Under the pieces are notes generated by a model, which was not told the origin of the DNA, made no database searches, and saw only the letters and a list, made by a program, of their open reading frames with translations. A stretch of 64,000 nucleotides of DNA from Euptelea pleiosperma. Its lineage: Eukaryota; Streptophyta; Magnoliopsida; Ranunculales; Eupteleaceae. Position numbers and translations under genes: made by a program. This document shows, piece by piece, positions 34,686 through 46,176 of the stretch (the stretch's first letter is position 1; each line of letters starts with the position of its first letter). Where the stretch lies: NCBI GenBank assembly GCA_035048495.1, contig CM068543.1:29315751-29379750 (forward strand). Reading direction: 5' to 3'.

Positions 34686-35105
34686 CAAGGTTTAAAGAAG
34701 GCCGTTTTAACGGTTAAACGGACTAGGGGAGTTACCGTTTAAACAGTTTAAACGGCCGTTAAAACAGATTGAAACGGCCAGGGGCAAAAATGGAATTAAA
34801 CGGATTTTAACGATTTTAAAGGAAAAAAATAAAAAAAAATGGCGCTGAAATTCAAATTTTGAAATTTGAAAATTAAAAAAAATAGAATTTAACAGAATTT
34901 AATCAGATTTTAATGGAATTAAACGGATTTAACGGCCATTTTTTTCACAAAATTTTTCAGAATTGAACGACCGTTTAAACGATTTTAACGGCCGTTAAAA
35001 CAAAAAGAAGGCCGTTTTATTCAAAACCGATAAAACGTGTTTAAACAGTTTTAACGGAAATGGGCTTGGGGCGTTACCGTTTAAACGGCCGTTTTTAAAA
35101 CCATG
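34686..35105. mobile_element. hAT-like MITE copy 3
   Basis: 420 bp, ends CAAGGTTTAAAG and TTTTAAAACCATG. The 8-bp flanks GAGCCCAA (34678-34685) and GAGCCCAG (35106-35113) agree at 7 of 8. The interior is close to the reverse complement of copy 1. Confidence 0.82.
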
Positions 35106-36157
35106 GAGCCCAGTTCTTCAGTACTCCGTGTTTTTTGCAAAACGCCACTAATGCTCGCTCTTCTTATATCAGTGTCATGCCAAAAGGTCCCTCCCCAAGG
35201 GTGTGATGTAATCCACTCGCAAAATATGCTGGCATGTGATATTCGCTTAAAAGTGCGTATTTTCCACTGTTATCTTCTAAGCGTTATCACACTCTCCTAC
35301 GTAAAACTGCTATAATTATTCACTTTTCTACGTAAGAGTCTATTTCATTGCGTAGAACACACTTTTCTGGACGAAATGGTATATTTGCATGCGTTAAACA
35401 CATTTTTAGAAGTCTAGATATTAAGCCGTTCTGATTAAGTCTCATTACGCGCTTCTTCTGTCGCAGGAAACCCTGATTGGATGATTCTCGAGACTTGTGG
35501 GCCCACATGGATCATGAAAGCCCATTATCAAAGCTTAAAGAGTCCACAGGCTATGTTTAGAAGATATGAGCCTATTACGGGCTGAACAAGAGGATCGAAG
35601 AGCCGGCCCAAGGAACCACGAGAGCGGGAGAGCTGATAACCAAGAGAAGGACCAAAGCATTTAAAGCCACATAAAATGATGGCCTGCTCTACTGGCAAAG
35701 CTCGAGTGAAGAACAATTGAAAACCAGGGTTCATGACCCTCCGCCAATACTTTTCTCTCTATTCTCTATCATTTTCTCTCTCATCTCCCCTAAGTTTCTC
35801 TCTCATTTCTCTTTCATTCATTTGATCCCTAACATCCGACCCTTAGATCCTCTCATCCCACCATTAGATCCCCAGATCGACAGTCTGATCCCCCTCTCCA
35901 TGACATGACTGCTCACATCTCACCATACGATCTAACCTTCCCATCCCTTCGATCACCATCTGATTCCCACATCATGAAATCTTAACCATTAGAATCTCCC
36001 AAACTCCTCCATCAAACCAAGTCTACCCTAGCCATCCAACGGTCCTACACCATTTCTCTTTCCTCTCCTCAATATTTTCTTTCTCTGCCCTAACCCTAAT
36101 GCCTTACTCTAACATAGGATCCCACTCACTCGAGGCCCACAACCTCATTAATACATC

Positions 36158-36575
36158 TGAAAATAGGGTTTTTCCGCGTCGTTGGTTACGGAAACCCTAG
36201 AATCAACACATTTTTTTAGATCCGATTTCTTTTTCTGCAAAAATTAACAATTCTCGCATAATGGGAAGTGTCGGATGTCGATCCCGCACTCGAGGTTAGG
36301 TTAGTGCAAACATGAGCAACAAAATTATGGAATAGCTGCAGAAATCGTAGGGGATAGATGAGAATGATGGAGAAATCAAATTAAAAAATTGTTTTTCGAT
36401 TGAGATAATGACATCCATGCAAGAAATTCTCATCAAAAGCAACTAGATTAAAAAGATTCAAACACATCTTTTGACAAAAACGAACTAGATTTATTGACTT
36501 AAGAGGTCTATTATAATGCTTTGAATTACAAATAAAATAAAATAAACTAAAAAGCAATCTAAAAATGAGAAGAAA

Positions 36576-36615
<40 letters not shown>

Positions 36616-38736
36616 TTAGAGAGAAGAAATTTATGGAAGAAAATAGGCCATTGATGGAGAAAGGAACGACCTTGATGTGATAGGGAACATGTGCACGGCA
36701 TGGCGCGTGGGTGCTGTGATGGGGAACATGCACAACAAGTAGTGGGTCGGCCCTGTAGATGGTAACTCACGGCCAAGAAGCTTGGATAATGCACGTTGCT
36801 GATTTGGGGAGGAGCAAGGAGACACCAACGTTTCAGGGTGCACTGGTTCAGTCAACTCGGTGGAGAAGATGAAGTTCTTAGGCGAACCAAGTTCTTTTCT
36901 CATACATGAGGATAGATGCTTGGCTTGAGGGCGGTTTGTACTGCAACACCAGCAGGTCTTCCACCAAGTGAAGAGAGATCGAGGAGGGCGACTGGAGTGG
37001 GATGGATTGACGGCCTGCTCTCTTGCAGGCCGTGAACTTCTGGTTCTGCACAGGAGCAGCAAGGAGACACCAACGTTCCAGATTCTAAGTGGTCATCAGA
37101 GTTGCTGTCAGGGAGAGAGATGAGAGAGATGGTGTTGAGAGAGATGATAGGGTGAGAGAGAGTGACAGGGAGTGAGAGAGGTTCGCAGGCTGCCGGCGCT
37201 AATGGAGCTCGTCGGAGTTGCAGGTTGCAACTCCGGCGAACTCTTGAAAAAAAAAGAATTTTTTTTTTTTTTTGCAGACCTGCAACTTGGTGTTGCAGGT
37301 CGTGGTGAGGCAGTGGAGAGGAGATGGGAAAGTGGGGAGAAGTGAGGACGTGCAAATTGCCTCCTCCTCCCTTCTTCTTCAAACCTTTTTCTTCTTTTTT
37401 TTTTTTTTTTTTTTTATGGGAGAAGCTCTCAACGGCTTGAGGATGGAAGAGAGACTGGGGAGAGAAGTGGAAAGGGGCGATGGAGGAGCTCTTGGGCAGC
37501 AAGGTGTTCGAGTAGGAGAGGGGTGGCTGGCGTTGCAGGCCGGAGTTGCAGGCTGCAACTCCGGTAGACAACGTGAAGAAGATGACGAAGAAGAAGAAGG
37601 AAAAGAAGAAAAAGAAGGAGAAGAAGAAAGGGAAACGGTGGGCAGAAGATTCGGGGAAGGAGAGGAGAAGAAAAGAGGGGGATTAGGGTTCGAACGAACC
37701 CCTATCCTTCTCCTTTTAAAGCTCCCTATTTCCTTTAATGGAAATAGGGTATTTTTTAAAAATAAAAAATATGAAATTTTTTTTTTTTTTTTTAAGTAAA
37801 AATCTACTTTTCTATGGGGAATCTCCCCAATTAGTAGACCCCCCATTTAATTAAAATTATTTTGAAATTCGCGGGGTCCACTAACTGGTCGGACAGCGGG
37901 TCGATGAAGATGGGCCCGGCTATTGGCCCACATGGATTGATGATGTCCATCGTCTCACAAGATGATGTGACAGACAGTCTAATGGCGATCGGATGGATGG
38001 TGACTTGATTGGGACTCAGATTGGTAGATCGACGGATCTAGAGAGATCCAACGGTCCGATTGAAGATCCAACGGTCAAAAAGCTAAGGGAGATGAGATAG
38101 AGCCGATGGGCAGGACTTCTGGGGTTAGGTCAGTAGATTCGAGGACCGAGAGATGAAGAGAGAGAGAGAATAAGGAGAGATGAGAGAGAAAGTATTAGAA
38201 AATAGAGAGAAAAGCACTGGCGGAGGGTCTGGAACCCTGGTCTTCACTGTGACCATCCTCACGCTTTTCCAGTAGAGTAGATTATCACTCATTGCTGACT
38301 CATGTGGCTTTAAACGCTTTGGTTCGTCTCTTGGTCATTGGCTCTCCTACTCTCTTCGTTCTTTGGGCCGACTTTTCGATCCTCTTGTTCAGCCCGTAAT
38401 AGGCTCATATCTTCTAAACATAGCCTGTGGACTCTTTAAGCTTTGATAATGGGCTTTCATGATCCATGTGGGCCCACAAGTCTCGAGAATCATCCAATCA
38501 GGGTTTCCTGCGATAGAAAAAGCGCGTAATGAGAATTAATCAGAACGACTTAATATCTAGACTTCTAAAAATGTGTTTAATGCATGCAAATATACTATTT
38601 CATCCAGAAAAGTGTGTTCCACGCAACAGAAGAGGCTCTTACGTAGAAAAGTAGATAAATAGAGCATTTTACGTAGGAGAATGCAATAACGCTAAAAGGA
38701 TAATTGCTTAAAATAAGCACTTTTGAGCGAATATCA
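36158..38736 (-). mobile_element. Solo LTR A of the E1/E2 family, reverse orientation, TSD ACATC
   Basis: 2579 bp from TGAAAATAGGG to GCGAATATCA on plus, the reverse of the family LTR. Exact 5-bp TSD ACATC at 36153-36157 and 38737-38741. Hairpins at 37212-37236 and 37540-37564 (arms about CCGGAGTTGCA). No internal region is attached. Several long antisense frames in this CT/GA-rich DNA are low-complexity only. Confidence 0.88.
36578..36612. repeat. (GA)n microsatellite in solo LTR A
   Basis: Uninterrupted GA dinucleotide tract of about 17 units. Confidence 0.95.
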
Positions 38737-40589
38737 ACATCCCGTCTTCTCACACCACTCGATCTCCCATTTCTCCATCTCAACCATTGATCTTCACACC
38801 ACTCATACCATAGTCCATACATTGACCTTTCATCACCCATAAGATCTTTCCATCTTGACCACCCATTTTAGAAGCCTTGGCCCAACGGCCCACAGCCCTC
38901 TCTCATTCCCCAAATCAAAATAAAAAAAAATAAAAGAAAAAACAAAAAAATATTTTATTTAGAAACCGTGAGTTTCCAAAAGGGAAACCCACGGTTTCTC
39001 TATTAGAGGAGATCCTTCTCTTCTTTGGAGGGCCTCTCTCTTTTTCTTTCTTTTTCCTCCTCTTCTCCTCCTTCCCTTCTTCCTTCCTCTTCCAGCAGTT
39101 TCCTCCGGCGAGCTGGTGGAGCGCTGCCATCTTCTTCTTCTTCTTCTTCTTCTTCTTCTCCTTCTTCTCCTCCACACTGCGGGACTGTGTGCCACTTCAG
39201 CCAACGTCTTCACCTCCTCAGGCGACTGTAGCTCTGGTGTGCTCCACCACCGTCCTCCTTCACAACATGCAACGGTAAGCTTTTCCCCTCACTTCTTCTC
39301 CTTTTCTTCTTCTTCCTTTTTCTCTTCTTCTTCTTCTTCTTCTTCCTGCATCTACAGCTGCGAGCAGCACCCCTAGCACCGCCTGCACCATCCACTTCCA
39401 TCACCGTCTTCTTCATTAAAATCACCGCCGGAGTTGCAGGTTGCAACTCCGGCCAACTGTTGCAGCCCTTCAGCATCTCTTCCTCCTCAAGGTTCATCAC
39501 GAACCAGCAATCTCCAAACCCCTCTCCTCCTCTCCTTCTCCTTCTTCCTTCAAACCTTTCTTCTTCTTCTTCTTTTTCTTCTTCGTCATTTTCGCCGGAG
39601 TTGCAGGTCTGCAACTCCAGCCATTGATTCTTCTTCCCTTCTTCTTCTCTTCTGCTTCTCTTCTTCTTAATCACCGTCACCTGCTCCTCTCTTCCTTGCT
39701 CCCACAGTAGCAACTTTGCCTGAAGTGCATCCCCTTGCTGTGCCATGGACTGTGCACCACCACGTCCTCATGCCTGCATCAAATTAGGCCAGCCGTAATC
39801 ATCACTAGAGGTTCTTCCGTCTTCACCTTACCGTCCCTAGCTGTTGCACCAGAACTCATCATCTTCATCTCATAAACGGGTTCCTCAACTTGATCTTTCT
39901 ACCGACATGCAACTCTCTTGCAAAGCTAGTGCACTGCTGTGCACAACCATTAGCCACCACCGTTCACCGCCCTCCAACCCACTGGTCTTCCCTTGAAGGT
40001 TCTCAAGTGCACCAAGCACATGAACCCGATCACGTCCTCTTCTTGTGGCAGCAAAGTTATGCTCATCCATCCGCCATGTTTGTAACTCAATTCCCTCTCA
40101 AACGTGGATGGTTCACCATCGACAACACCGGCCAACCACTTCTTCATTGTCGGATCCATCTCTCCGGTAAGATTGTAAGGTGAGTTTTCTCTCTCTCTCT
40201 CTACGTATCATTCATACCTTTCTCTCTCTAGACTTAGCCTCTCGCTCTCTTACCTACTTTCTCTCTCTCAAAACCTCTTTCTCTCTCTACATCGCTCTCT
40301 TATTAAAATGCTTTCTAGTTTAGTTATTTTGTCAGATTTTTGCTGTAAAAGACAATTTTGATTAAATGAAGTTGATTTGAATAAAATTATGTTCCATTCT
40401 CTGCAAATTTCCCATCATTTTATGTTCATTATTGCGCTACCCCGACTAATCCCGAGTGCGGATCGACATCCGACACGAGCCACTGTGCAAAATTGCCCAT
40501 TTTACAGGTTAAATGTCTCGGATCAATAAAAAATGTGTTGAAGTTAGGGTTTCCGTAACCAACGACGCGGAAAAACTCTACTTTCAACA

Positions 40590-40600
40590 TGACACTGCCA
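40590..40600 (+). promoter_or_regulatory. Decayed primer-binding site of E1
   Basis: TGACACTG here sits where E2 has TGGCGCCG, 3 nt after the LTR end. All three differences are G-to-A or C-to-T changes. Not expected to prime. Confidence 0.5.
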
Positions 40601-40746
40601 TGTTCTTATGGTACTTCAGGTTTCCTTGTATTCAATGGCAGAGCGATTTATTAACTTACCCTTATCGAAAATGTAGTGAAGTGACCAAGATCTGCAAACA
40701 TAGCTTCAGTACCTGTAGAATCCCCAAAATAGTTCAGTTGCCGAGG

Positions 40747-41130
40747 GATTGGCAGAGATAGGAGCGAACGTCTCGATAAGAGGTCGTTCGACTGCCATGA
40801 CTACAAAGGTAGTAGTATTGGGGGAGGCGGGTAGGAAAGGAGATGGGGAAGAATTCAGTAGAGGATCCACTGTAGGTACGTGATTCTCAGATCGAATCAA
40901 GCGCTTGTTCGGACGGTTCCAAACGGGCATACGCGAATGAGGCAACTCATCCAGGACTTTCGACAGAAGTCCGATGAGAAATTTTTCGAAGCGTGGGATA
41001 GATTCCAAGACTACCTGACTAAGTGCCCCCACCATAGCATCGACAAGGGCAATCTTGTCCATGTCTTCTACAAGGGACTTACTGATGAGTCCCGGACCAT
41101 GGTAGAGTCAATGTGCCAAGGAAATTCATG
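40747..41130 (+). pseudogene. Scrambled gag start of E1
   Basis: 40747-40945 is the reverse complement of the gag start of E2 (56942 to about 57135). On the minus strand it still reads MPVWNRPNKRLIRSENHVP. From 40946 the sequence continues forward with the capsid segment QLIQDFRQKSDEKFFEAWD and CPHHSIDKGNLVHVFYKGL. About 330 bp of gag present in E2 (roughly 57130-57457) are missing. The joint shares the short word GCAA with both parents. A 1-bp loss in an A run near 41121-41125 then shifts the frame relative to the long downstream frame. E1 cannot make a normal Gag. Confidence 0.8.
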
Positions 41131-44100
41131 TACCAAACTCCGACCGATGCATACAAATTCTTGGGAGAGTTAGGAGAAAACTCTCAACATTGGACGACTG
41201 ACTCAGAGTTTAGTCGAACCACTTCGGCCCAAAGGACAACCAAGGGACATGATGCTACAGCTGATACTGAGCTTCGATCTGTCATTCAAGAGTTGAGCAA
41301 GTCAGTCTCGGCACTGGCTGTGTCTGTCCAAAAGCCTACTCAACAGTCTACCCCAGTCATGCATGTGGGACACGAGAGCCCTATGGAATCCTGCACCCTC
41401 TGTCTGCAACCCTCCCATACTACTGAGCATTGTCCTTTGAATGAAGGATGGTCTAATCCTCTTCAGGAAGAAGTTTGTGCTTTCAGCACATACAAACCAC
41501 CCACTCAGAACTCGTATAGTCAATCTTATCATCCGGACACGAGAAACCACCCTAACTTCTCTTGGAGGCCTCAGTCTACTCAACCACAAGCTCAACCTCC
41601 ACGTCAACCTCAGGGCATGTATCCCCCTGGGTTCAATCAACCCACTAGGCAATTCAATCAGGGTCTGTACCAGCAGAGTCAGTACCCATCTACTCAGAAC
41701 CAGCAGTTCCAACAGGGTCAATACTCTGGACAATCGAGCACATTTCAGAATCAGCAAAAAAATCCCCAGAACTTTCAGAACCAACCGATTGTCCCAACTA
41801 ATTCTCCAGCATATAACTATAATGCCCCGATGAGCTCGAGTCACGAATTGGTGCCTCAGCTCCCATTAGCTGCCCCCCAACAGTCGATCCCCAAATCCGA
41901 TATCGAAGACCTTCTAGCTCAACTCATTACTCAGCAACAACAATCTATGCAACGCCTAGAGCAACAGCAACAACAATCCATGCTTCGTCTAGAGCAACGC
42001 TTAGGCAACTTGGAAGCTGAGAAAGCTAAAGGCATTTTTCCTAGCCAACCCATCGCTAACCCAAAAGGAAATGCCAAAGGAGCAGTATATGAGATCGGTT
42101 CCCAATCTCAAAGCCAGAATGAGAATTGTCAAGGGGAGGTGCAAGCTGTAACCACCCTACGATCTGGAAAAACTGTGGACATGGGAGTCCAACCACCACC
42201 GGTGCCATCTCCAGCACCCATCACTCGCACCGTGGAAACTAGTCCAAATCCTACCTCTGCTTCTTCTACCTCTGCACCAACATCAGATATCCCTGTGCAG
42301 AAATCTAAGGCTAAAGACAAATCCATTTGTCGAGTAAAGCCTCCCTTCCCGGACAGACTTGTCCAAGATAAGCGGGATCAGCAATTCTCTGAGATCTTAG
42401 ATGTCTTTAAAGACGTCCAGATCAATATCCCATTCCTTTCTGCTATCAAGCAAATCCCTTCCTATGCCAAATTCCTCAAGGACTTGTGCACAGTTAAGCG
42501 GCGTACGCATGTACCCAAAGCTGCCTTCTTGGCCGAAAAAGCTACCGCGTTCATTCAACGCAATAGTGTGATCAAACACAAGGATCCAGGTAGCCCAACT
42601 GTCCAATGTGAAATTGGAGACAACTTTAGCTGCACTGCCTTGCTAGATTTAGGGGCTAGCGTTAACCTCATACCATTCTCGGTATATCAGCAGTTAGGAC
42701 TGAAAGATATGAAGCCTACCAATGTCACCCTGAAATTGGCTGATCAGTCCATCAAGATTCCACGAGGAATCATTGAAGATGTCCTAGTAAAAGTCGCTGA
42801 CTTTTATTATCCTGTGGACTTTATCATTCTTGACACCGAGCCGTGTCAGGATAACCGCATTCCGGTCATCTTAGGCCGTCCATTCCTTGCCACCGCGAAC
42901 GCACACATCGGTTGCCGGGATGGAAACATGTCCATTGCTTTCGGAAACCTCAAAGCTGAGGTCAATATCTTTCGTCTAATGCAACAGGATGCCGATCGCG
43001 AAGTGACCGATGAAATGTGTGCCGTTGAGAGTCTAATCCCGGACTCCACCGAAGATATTCTTAAGCAGTGTCTAGAACACTTTGGAGCTGACTTTGCAAC
43101 AGAGTCAGCTATTTCTGATCTCAATGATCTTTTGGAGACTGCTCCACTGATAGAGATCCCCGCTCCACTCATCAAGTTCGAGCCTCTGATAACCATGGCC
43201 AGAGAACCCATCATTCCTTTACCTACCGAAGTCAAACCTCTTCAATCCGTGTCTTCTGTGACACCTATTTCTACTTCATCTGCTCCAATATTGGAGCTTA
43301 AGCCTCTTCCCACAGATCTTTCCTATGCCTATCTTGGTCCTAAGGAAACTTACCCTGTCATTATTGCTTCCGCTTTGTCTGAGAGTGAACGTAAGAAACT
43401 TCTCGAGCTGCTCAACGAGCACAAATCTGCGATAGGTTGGACTATAGATGATATTCGAGGCATAGACCCCTCGGTGTGCCAACATCACATCTATCTCGAG
43501 GATGAATCCAAAACCTCGCGAGAACACCAGAGGAGGTTGAACCCCGTCTTAAAGGATGTAGTCCGGGATGAGGTCCTTAAACTGTTAGATGCGGGTATCA
43601 TTTATCCCATCTCCGATAGCAAATGGGTGAGTCCTATTCATGTCGTCCCTAAAAAGGCAGGATTCACAGTTGTGGAAAATGAGAACAAGGAAATGGTCAC
43701 CCAGCGCCTGAAGAAAGGGTGGAGAGTCTGCATCGATTACCGACGACTCAACACCAACACTAGGAAGGACCATTTTCCTTTACCCTTCATAGACCAAATG
43801 TTGGAGAGACTAGCAGGTCACTCCTATTACTGCTTCCTCGATGGTTACTCAGGGTATAATCAAATATCCATCGCCCTTGAGGATCACGAGAAGACAACTT
43901 TCACCTGTCCCTTTGGCACTTTTGCCTACAAGCACATGCCCTTTGGCCTCTGCAATGCACCCGCGACCTTTCAAAGGTGTATGATGAGCATATTCTCTGA
44001 CATGGTGGAAAAATTCCTCGAAGTCTTTATTGACGACTTCTCAGTCTTTATGGACGACTTCTCAGTCTTTGGGTCATCCTTTGATGACTGTCTGAACCAT

Positions 44101-45864
44101 CTAGGGCTTGTACTTCAACGCTGTCAGGACAAGCGACTTGTCCTCAATTGGGAGAAATGCCACTTCATGGTGAAGAAGGGCATTGTTCTGGGACATGTCA
44201 TTTCCCATCAGGGCATTGAGGTCGACAAAGCTAAAATCGATATCATCTCGACCTTGCCCATTCCTAAGTCCGTACGTGACATCCGGTCCTTTTTGGGACA
44301 CGGAGGATTCTATAGGCGATTCATCAAGGACTTCTCTCAAATCGCTCGACCTCTGTCCCATCTTCTGGCTAAAGATAGTCCTTTCGACTTTAATGCTGAC
44401 TGTGTCAAGGCATTTGAGCGTCTCAAATCTGAGCTCACTACTGCGCCCATTATCCGTCCCCCGGACTGGACTCTACCTTTCGAGGTAATGTGCGATGCTT
44501 CTGACTTCGCATTAGGCGCCGTTCTAGGGCAGAGAGTTGACAAAAGGTCACACGTGATCTACTATGCGAGCAAAACTCTTAACTCTGCCCAAATAAATTA
44601 CTCCACCACTGAGAAAGAACTCCTGGCGGTAGTCTTTGCCCTTGATAAATTCCGTCAGTACCTCTTAGCCACTAAGGTGGTCGTGTACACTGATCATGCA
44701 GCCCTTCGTTATCTCATGTCGAAAAAGGAAACCAAGCCTCGATTAATTCGATGGATTCTCTTACTGCAGGAATTCGACCTCGAGATTAAGGATAAGAAAG
44801 GAACTGAGAATGTAGTGGCTGATCACTTGTCTAGACTGACTTTAGAGTCATCCTTTGACACCCAGCCCATCCCTGAGACCTTTCCAGATGAACAACTGTT
44901 CGCCATTTCTGTTAATCCTTGGTATGCGGACATTGTCAACTACCTTGTCACCGAAGAAATGCCTTCGCACTGGTCAAAACAGGACAAAAGCCAATTCCTA
45001 GCAAGAGTTAAGTACTACTCTTGGGATGACCCTTATTTGTATAAATACTGTCCTGACCAAATCATTCGTCTCTGTGTCCCTGAGTCGGACCAACTCAATA
45101 TCTTGTCCTCGTGTCACGACCAACCTTGTGGTGGTCATTTCAGTACTAAAAAAACTACAGAAAAAGTCCTGCAATGCGGATTCTACTGGCCTACACTATT
45201 TAAAGATGCCCATATCTACTGCAAAACCTGTCCTAATTGCCAGCATCTAGGCCGCATCTCCCAGAGGAACATGATGCCCCTCACTCCCATCCAGGTCGAT
45301 GAAATATTTGACATTTGGGGCATCGACTTCATGGGCCCCTTTCCCATTTCCTATGGTTTTGAGTACATTCTCCTTGCGGTAGACTATGTATCCAAATGGA
45401 TAGAAGCCATTCCCACCAAGACCAATGACCACAACGTGGTGGTCAAATTCCTAAAAGAGTTCATCTTCGCTCGATTCGGTGCCCCTAAGGCCATCATTAG
45501 TGATGGGGGCACCCATTTCTGCAATAAGATATTCGAGAACTTAATGAAAAAGTATGGGGTAACCCACAAGGTTGCCCTAGCTTATCATCCGCAGACTAGT
45601 GGTCAAGTGGAGGTTTCTAATCGTCAGATCAAGCAGATCTTGGAGAAGACAGTCAATACCACACGTAAAGACTGGTCTACTCGTCTCACTGATGCTTTAT
45701 GGGCATACAGAACCGCCTACAAGACCCCACTCGATATGTCTCCCTATCGTCTGGTCTTTGGGAAACCCTGTCATCTTCCGGTAGAGATTGAACATCGTGC
45801 CCTGTGGGCCATTAAGAAGCTCAACTTCGACCTAGACTCCGCAGGAGAGGAGCGAAAACTTTAA
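41113..45864 (+). CDS. E1 Gag C-terminus and Pol (protease, RT, RNase H, integrase), 1583 codons
   Basis: The first ATG is not the native start; the frame is the 3' part of gag-pol. Residues, counted from 41113: zinc knuckle [14 protein letters not shown] about 94-107; Gln-rich linker 130-310; aspartic protease [13 protein letters not shown] about 509; reverse transcriptase about 780-1010, with [11 protein letters not shown] near 869 and a doubled catalytic box at 971-984; RNase [14 protein letters not shown] near 1127 and [10 protein letters not shown] near 1192; integrase zinc finger (H, H, then CKTCPNC near 1370), catalytic GIDFMGPF about 1401, SDGGTHF about 1460 and [14 protein letters not shown] about 1496. 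It ends at a TAA where the family has a Gln codon, so integrase lacks its last 103 residues. Polyprotein frames of this clade are often this long. E1 is the best-kept copy here. Confidence 0.9.
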   Translation: MPRKFMYQTPTDAYKFLGELGENSQHWTTDSEFSRTTSAQRTTKGHDATADTELRSVIQELSKSVSALAVSVQKPTQQSTPVMHVGHESPMESCTLCLQPSHTTEHCPLNEGWSNPLQEEVCAFSTYKPPTQNSYSQSYHPDTRNHPNFSWRPQSTQPQAQPPRQPQGMYPPGFNQPTRQFNQGLYQQSQYPSTQNQQFQQGQYSGQSSTFQNQQKNPQNFQNQPIVPTNSPAYNYNAPMSSSHELVPQLPLAAPQQSIPKSDIEDLLAQLITQQQQSMQRLEQQQQQSMLRLEQRLGNLEAEKAKGIFPSQPIANPKGNAKGAVYEIGSQSQSQNENCQGEVQAVTTLRSGKTVDMGVQPPPVPSPAPITRTVETSPNPTSASSTSAPTSDIPVQKSKAKDKSICRVKPPFPDRLVQDKRDQQFSEILDVFKDVQINIPFLSAIKQIPSYAKFLKDLCTVKRRTHVPKAAFLAEKATAFIQRNSVIKHKDPGSPTVQCEIGDNFSCTALLDLGASVNLIPFSVYQQLGLKDMKPTNVTLKLADQSIKIPRGIIEDVLVKVADFYYPVDFIILDTEPCQDNRIPVILGRPFLATANAHIGCRDGNMSIAFGNLKAEVNIFRLMQQDADREVTDEMCAVESLIPDSTEDILKQCLEHFGADFATESAISDLNDLLETAPLIEIPAPLIKFEPLITMAREPIIPLPTEVKPLQSVSSVTPISTSSAPILELKPLPTDLSYAYLGPKETYPVIIASALSESERKKLLELLNEHKSAIGWTIDDIRGIDPSVCQHHIYLEDESKTSREHQRRLNPVLKDVVRDEVLKLLDAGIIYPISDSKWVSPIHVVPKKAGFTVVENENKEMVTQRLKKGWRVCIDYRRLNTNTRKDHFPLPFIDQMLERLAGHSYYCFLDGYSGYNQISIALEDHEKTTFTCPFGTFAYKHMPFGLCNAPATFQRCMMSIFSDMVEKFLEVFIDDFSVFMDDFSVFGSSFDDCLNHLGLVLQRCQDKRLVLNWEKCHFMVKKGIVLGHVISHQGIEVDKAKIDIISTLPIPKSVRDIRSFLGHGGFYRRFIKDFSQIARPLSHLLAKDSPFDFNADCVKAFERLKSELTTAPIIRPPDWTLPFEVMCDASDFALGAVLGQRVDKRSHVIYYASKTLNSAQINYSTTEKELLAVVFALDKFRQYLLATKVVVYTDHAALRYLMSKKETKPRLIRWILLLQEFDLEIKDKKGTENVVADHLSRLTLESSFDTQPIPETFPDEQLFAISVNPWYADIVNYLVTEEMPSHWSKQDKSQFLARVKYYSWDDPYLYKYCPDQIIRLCVPESDQLNILSSCHDQPCGGHFSTKKTTEKVLQCGFYWPTLFKDAHIYCKTCPNCQHLGRISQRNMMPLTPIQVDEIFDIWGIDFMGPFPISYGFEYILLAVDYVSKWIEAIPTKTNDHNVVVKFLKEFIFARFGAPKAIISDGGTHFCNKIFENLMKKYGVTHKVALAYHPQTSGQVEVSNRQIKQILEKTVNTTRKDWSTRLTDALWAYRTAYKTPLDMSPYRLVFGKPCHLPVEIEHRALWAIKKLNFDLDSAGEERKL

Positions 45865-46176
45865 ATGAATGAGTTAGAAGAACTCAGAAATGATGCCTAC
45901 AACTTGTCCAAGAATTACAAAGCCAAAATGAAGTGGATACATGACAAGAGCATCCTCAGGAAAGAGTTCCATCCAGGACAGAAGGTCCTTCTTTATAATT
46001 CTCGTCTTCATCTCTTCCCTGGTAAACTGAAATCTAGGTGGACTGGTCCTTATACGGTCACCGCAGCCACACCCTTCGGAGCAATCACTATTGAGGATCC
46101 CAAGGATCACTCCTCATTCCAGGTAAATGGCCAGCGTCTAAAGCAGTTCCATGAACTTGAGGTGTCGCTCATTTAG
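45865..46176 (+). pseudogene. Integrase C-terminal part of E1, cut off by one stop
   Basis: It continues in the same frame directly after the TAA at 45862-45864. It reads LRNDAYNLSKNYKAKMKWIHD, then FHPGQKVLLYNSRLHLFPGKL and KSRWTGPYTV: the DNA-binding C-terminal (GPY/F-type) domain of Ty3/gypsy integrase. Joined in frame with the upstream ORF it would complete a normal integrase, so a single CAA-to-TAA change is the likely lesion. Confidence 0.85.

Larger units (their letters stand above)
31030..35236 (-). pseudogene. Split open frame of unknown function, interrupted by two transposons
   Basis: Three minus-strand pieces, 35236-35114, 34685-34660 and 31322-31030, form one stop-free frame of roughly 145 codons when the hAT-like MITE, the LTR element and one TSD copy of each are left out. 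The stop is TGA at 31030-31032. Short motifs include GGTFWHDTDIRRASISG (upstream piece), EITKLEKKISEGDEKVEIF and HSNEEILGEDEIAEIL. The acidic, Lys/Glu-rich end looks like ordinary plant protein. I do not recognise the family. The 5' side is cut by the LTR of E1 at 35237, so the start is missing. It could be an exon of a host gene or an unrecognised transposon ORF. Confidence 0.55.
35237..40586 (+). repeat. 5' LTR of E1, split by a reverse solo LTR
   Basis: Pieces 35237-36157 and 38742-40586 make one LTR of about 2766 bp, TGATATTCGC to CTACTTTCA. The interior is CT-rich with (CTT)n runs. A hairpin with arms CCGGAGTTGCA/TGCAACTCCGG is at 39428-39452, with a related one at about 39597. The 3' end has the family block GAGTGCGGATCGACATCCGA and GGGTTTCCGTAACCAACGAC. 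Confidence 0.82.

Noticed and set aside
37272..37846. Long open frames on both strands in the E1/E2-family LTRs (also 39025-39746, 49005-49694, 53677-54792, 59020-60212)
   Set aside because: They translate GA/CT-rich low-complexity DNA (runs of K, E, S, L, P) and are not kept in frame between LTR copies.
41302..45569. Many antisense or shifted frames inside E1 pol, and the same in E2
   Set aside because: Shadows of the gag-pol frame; they have no motifs of their own.
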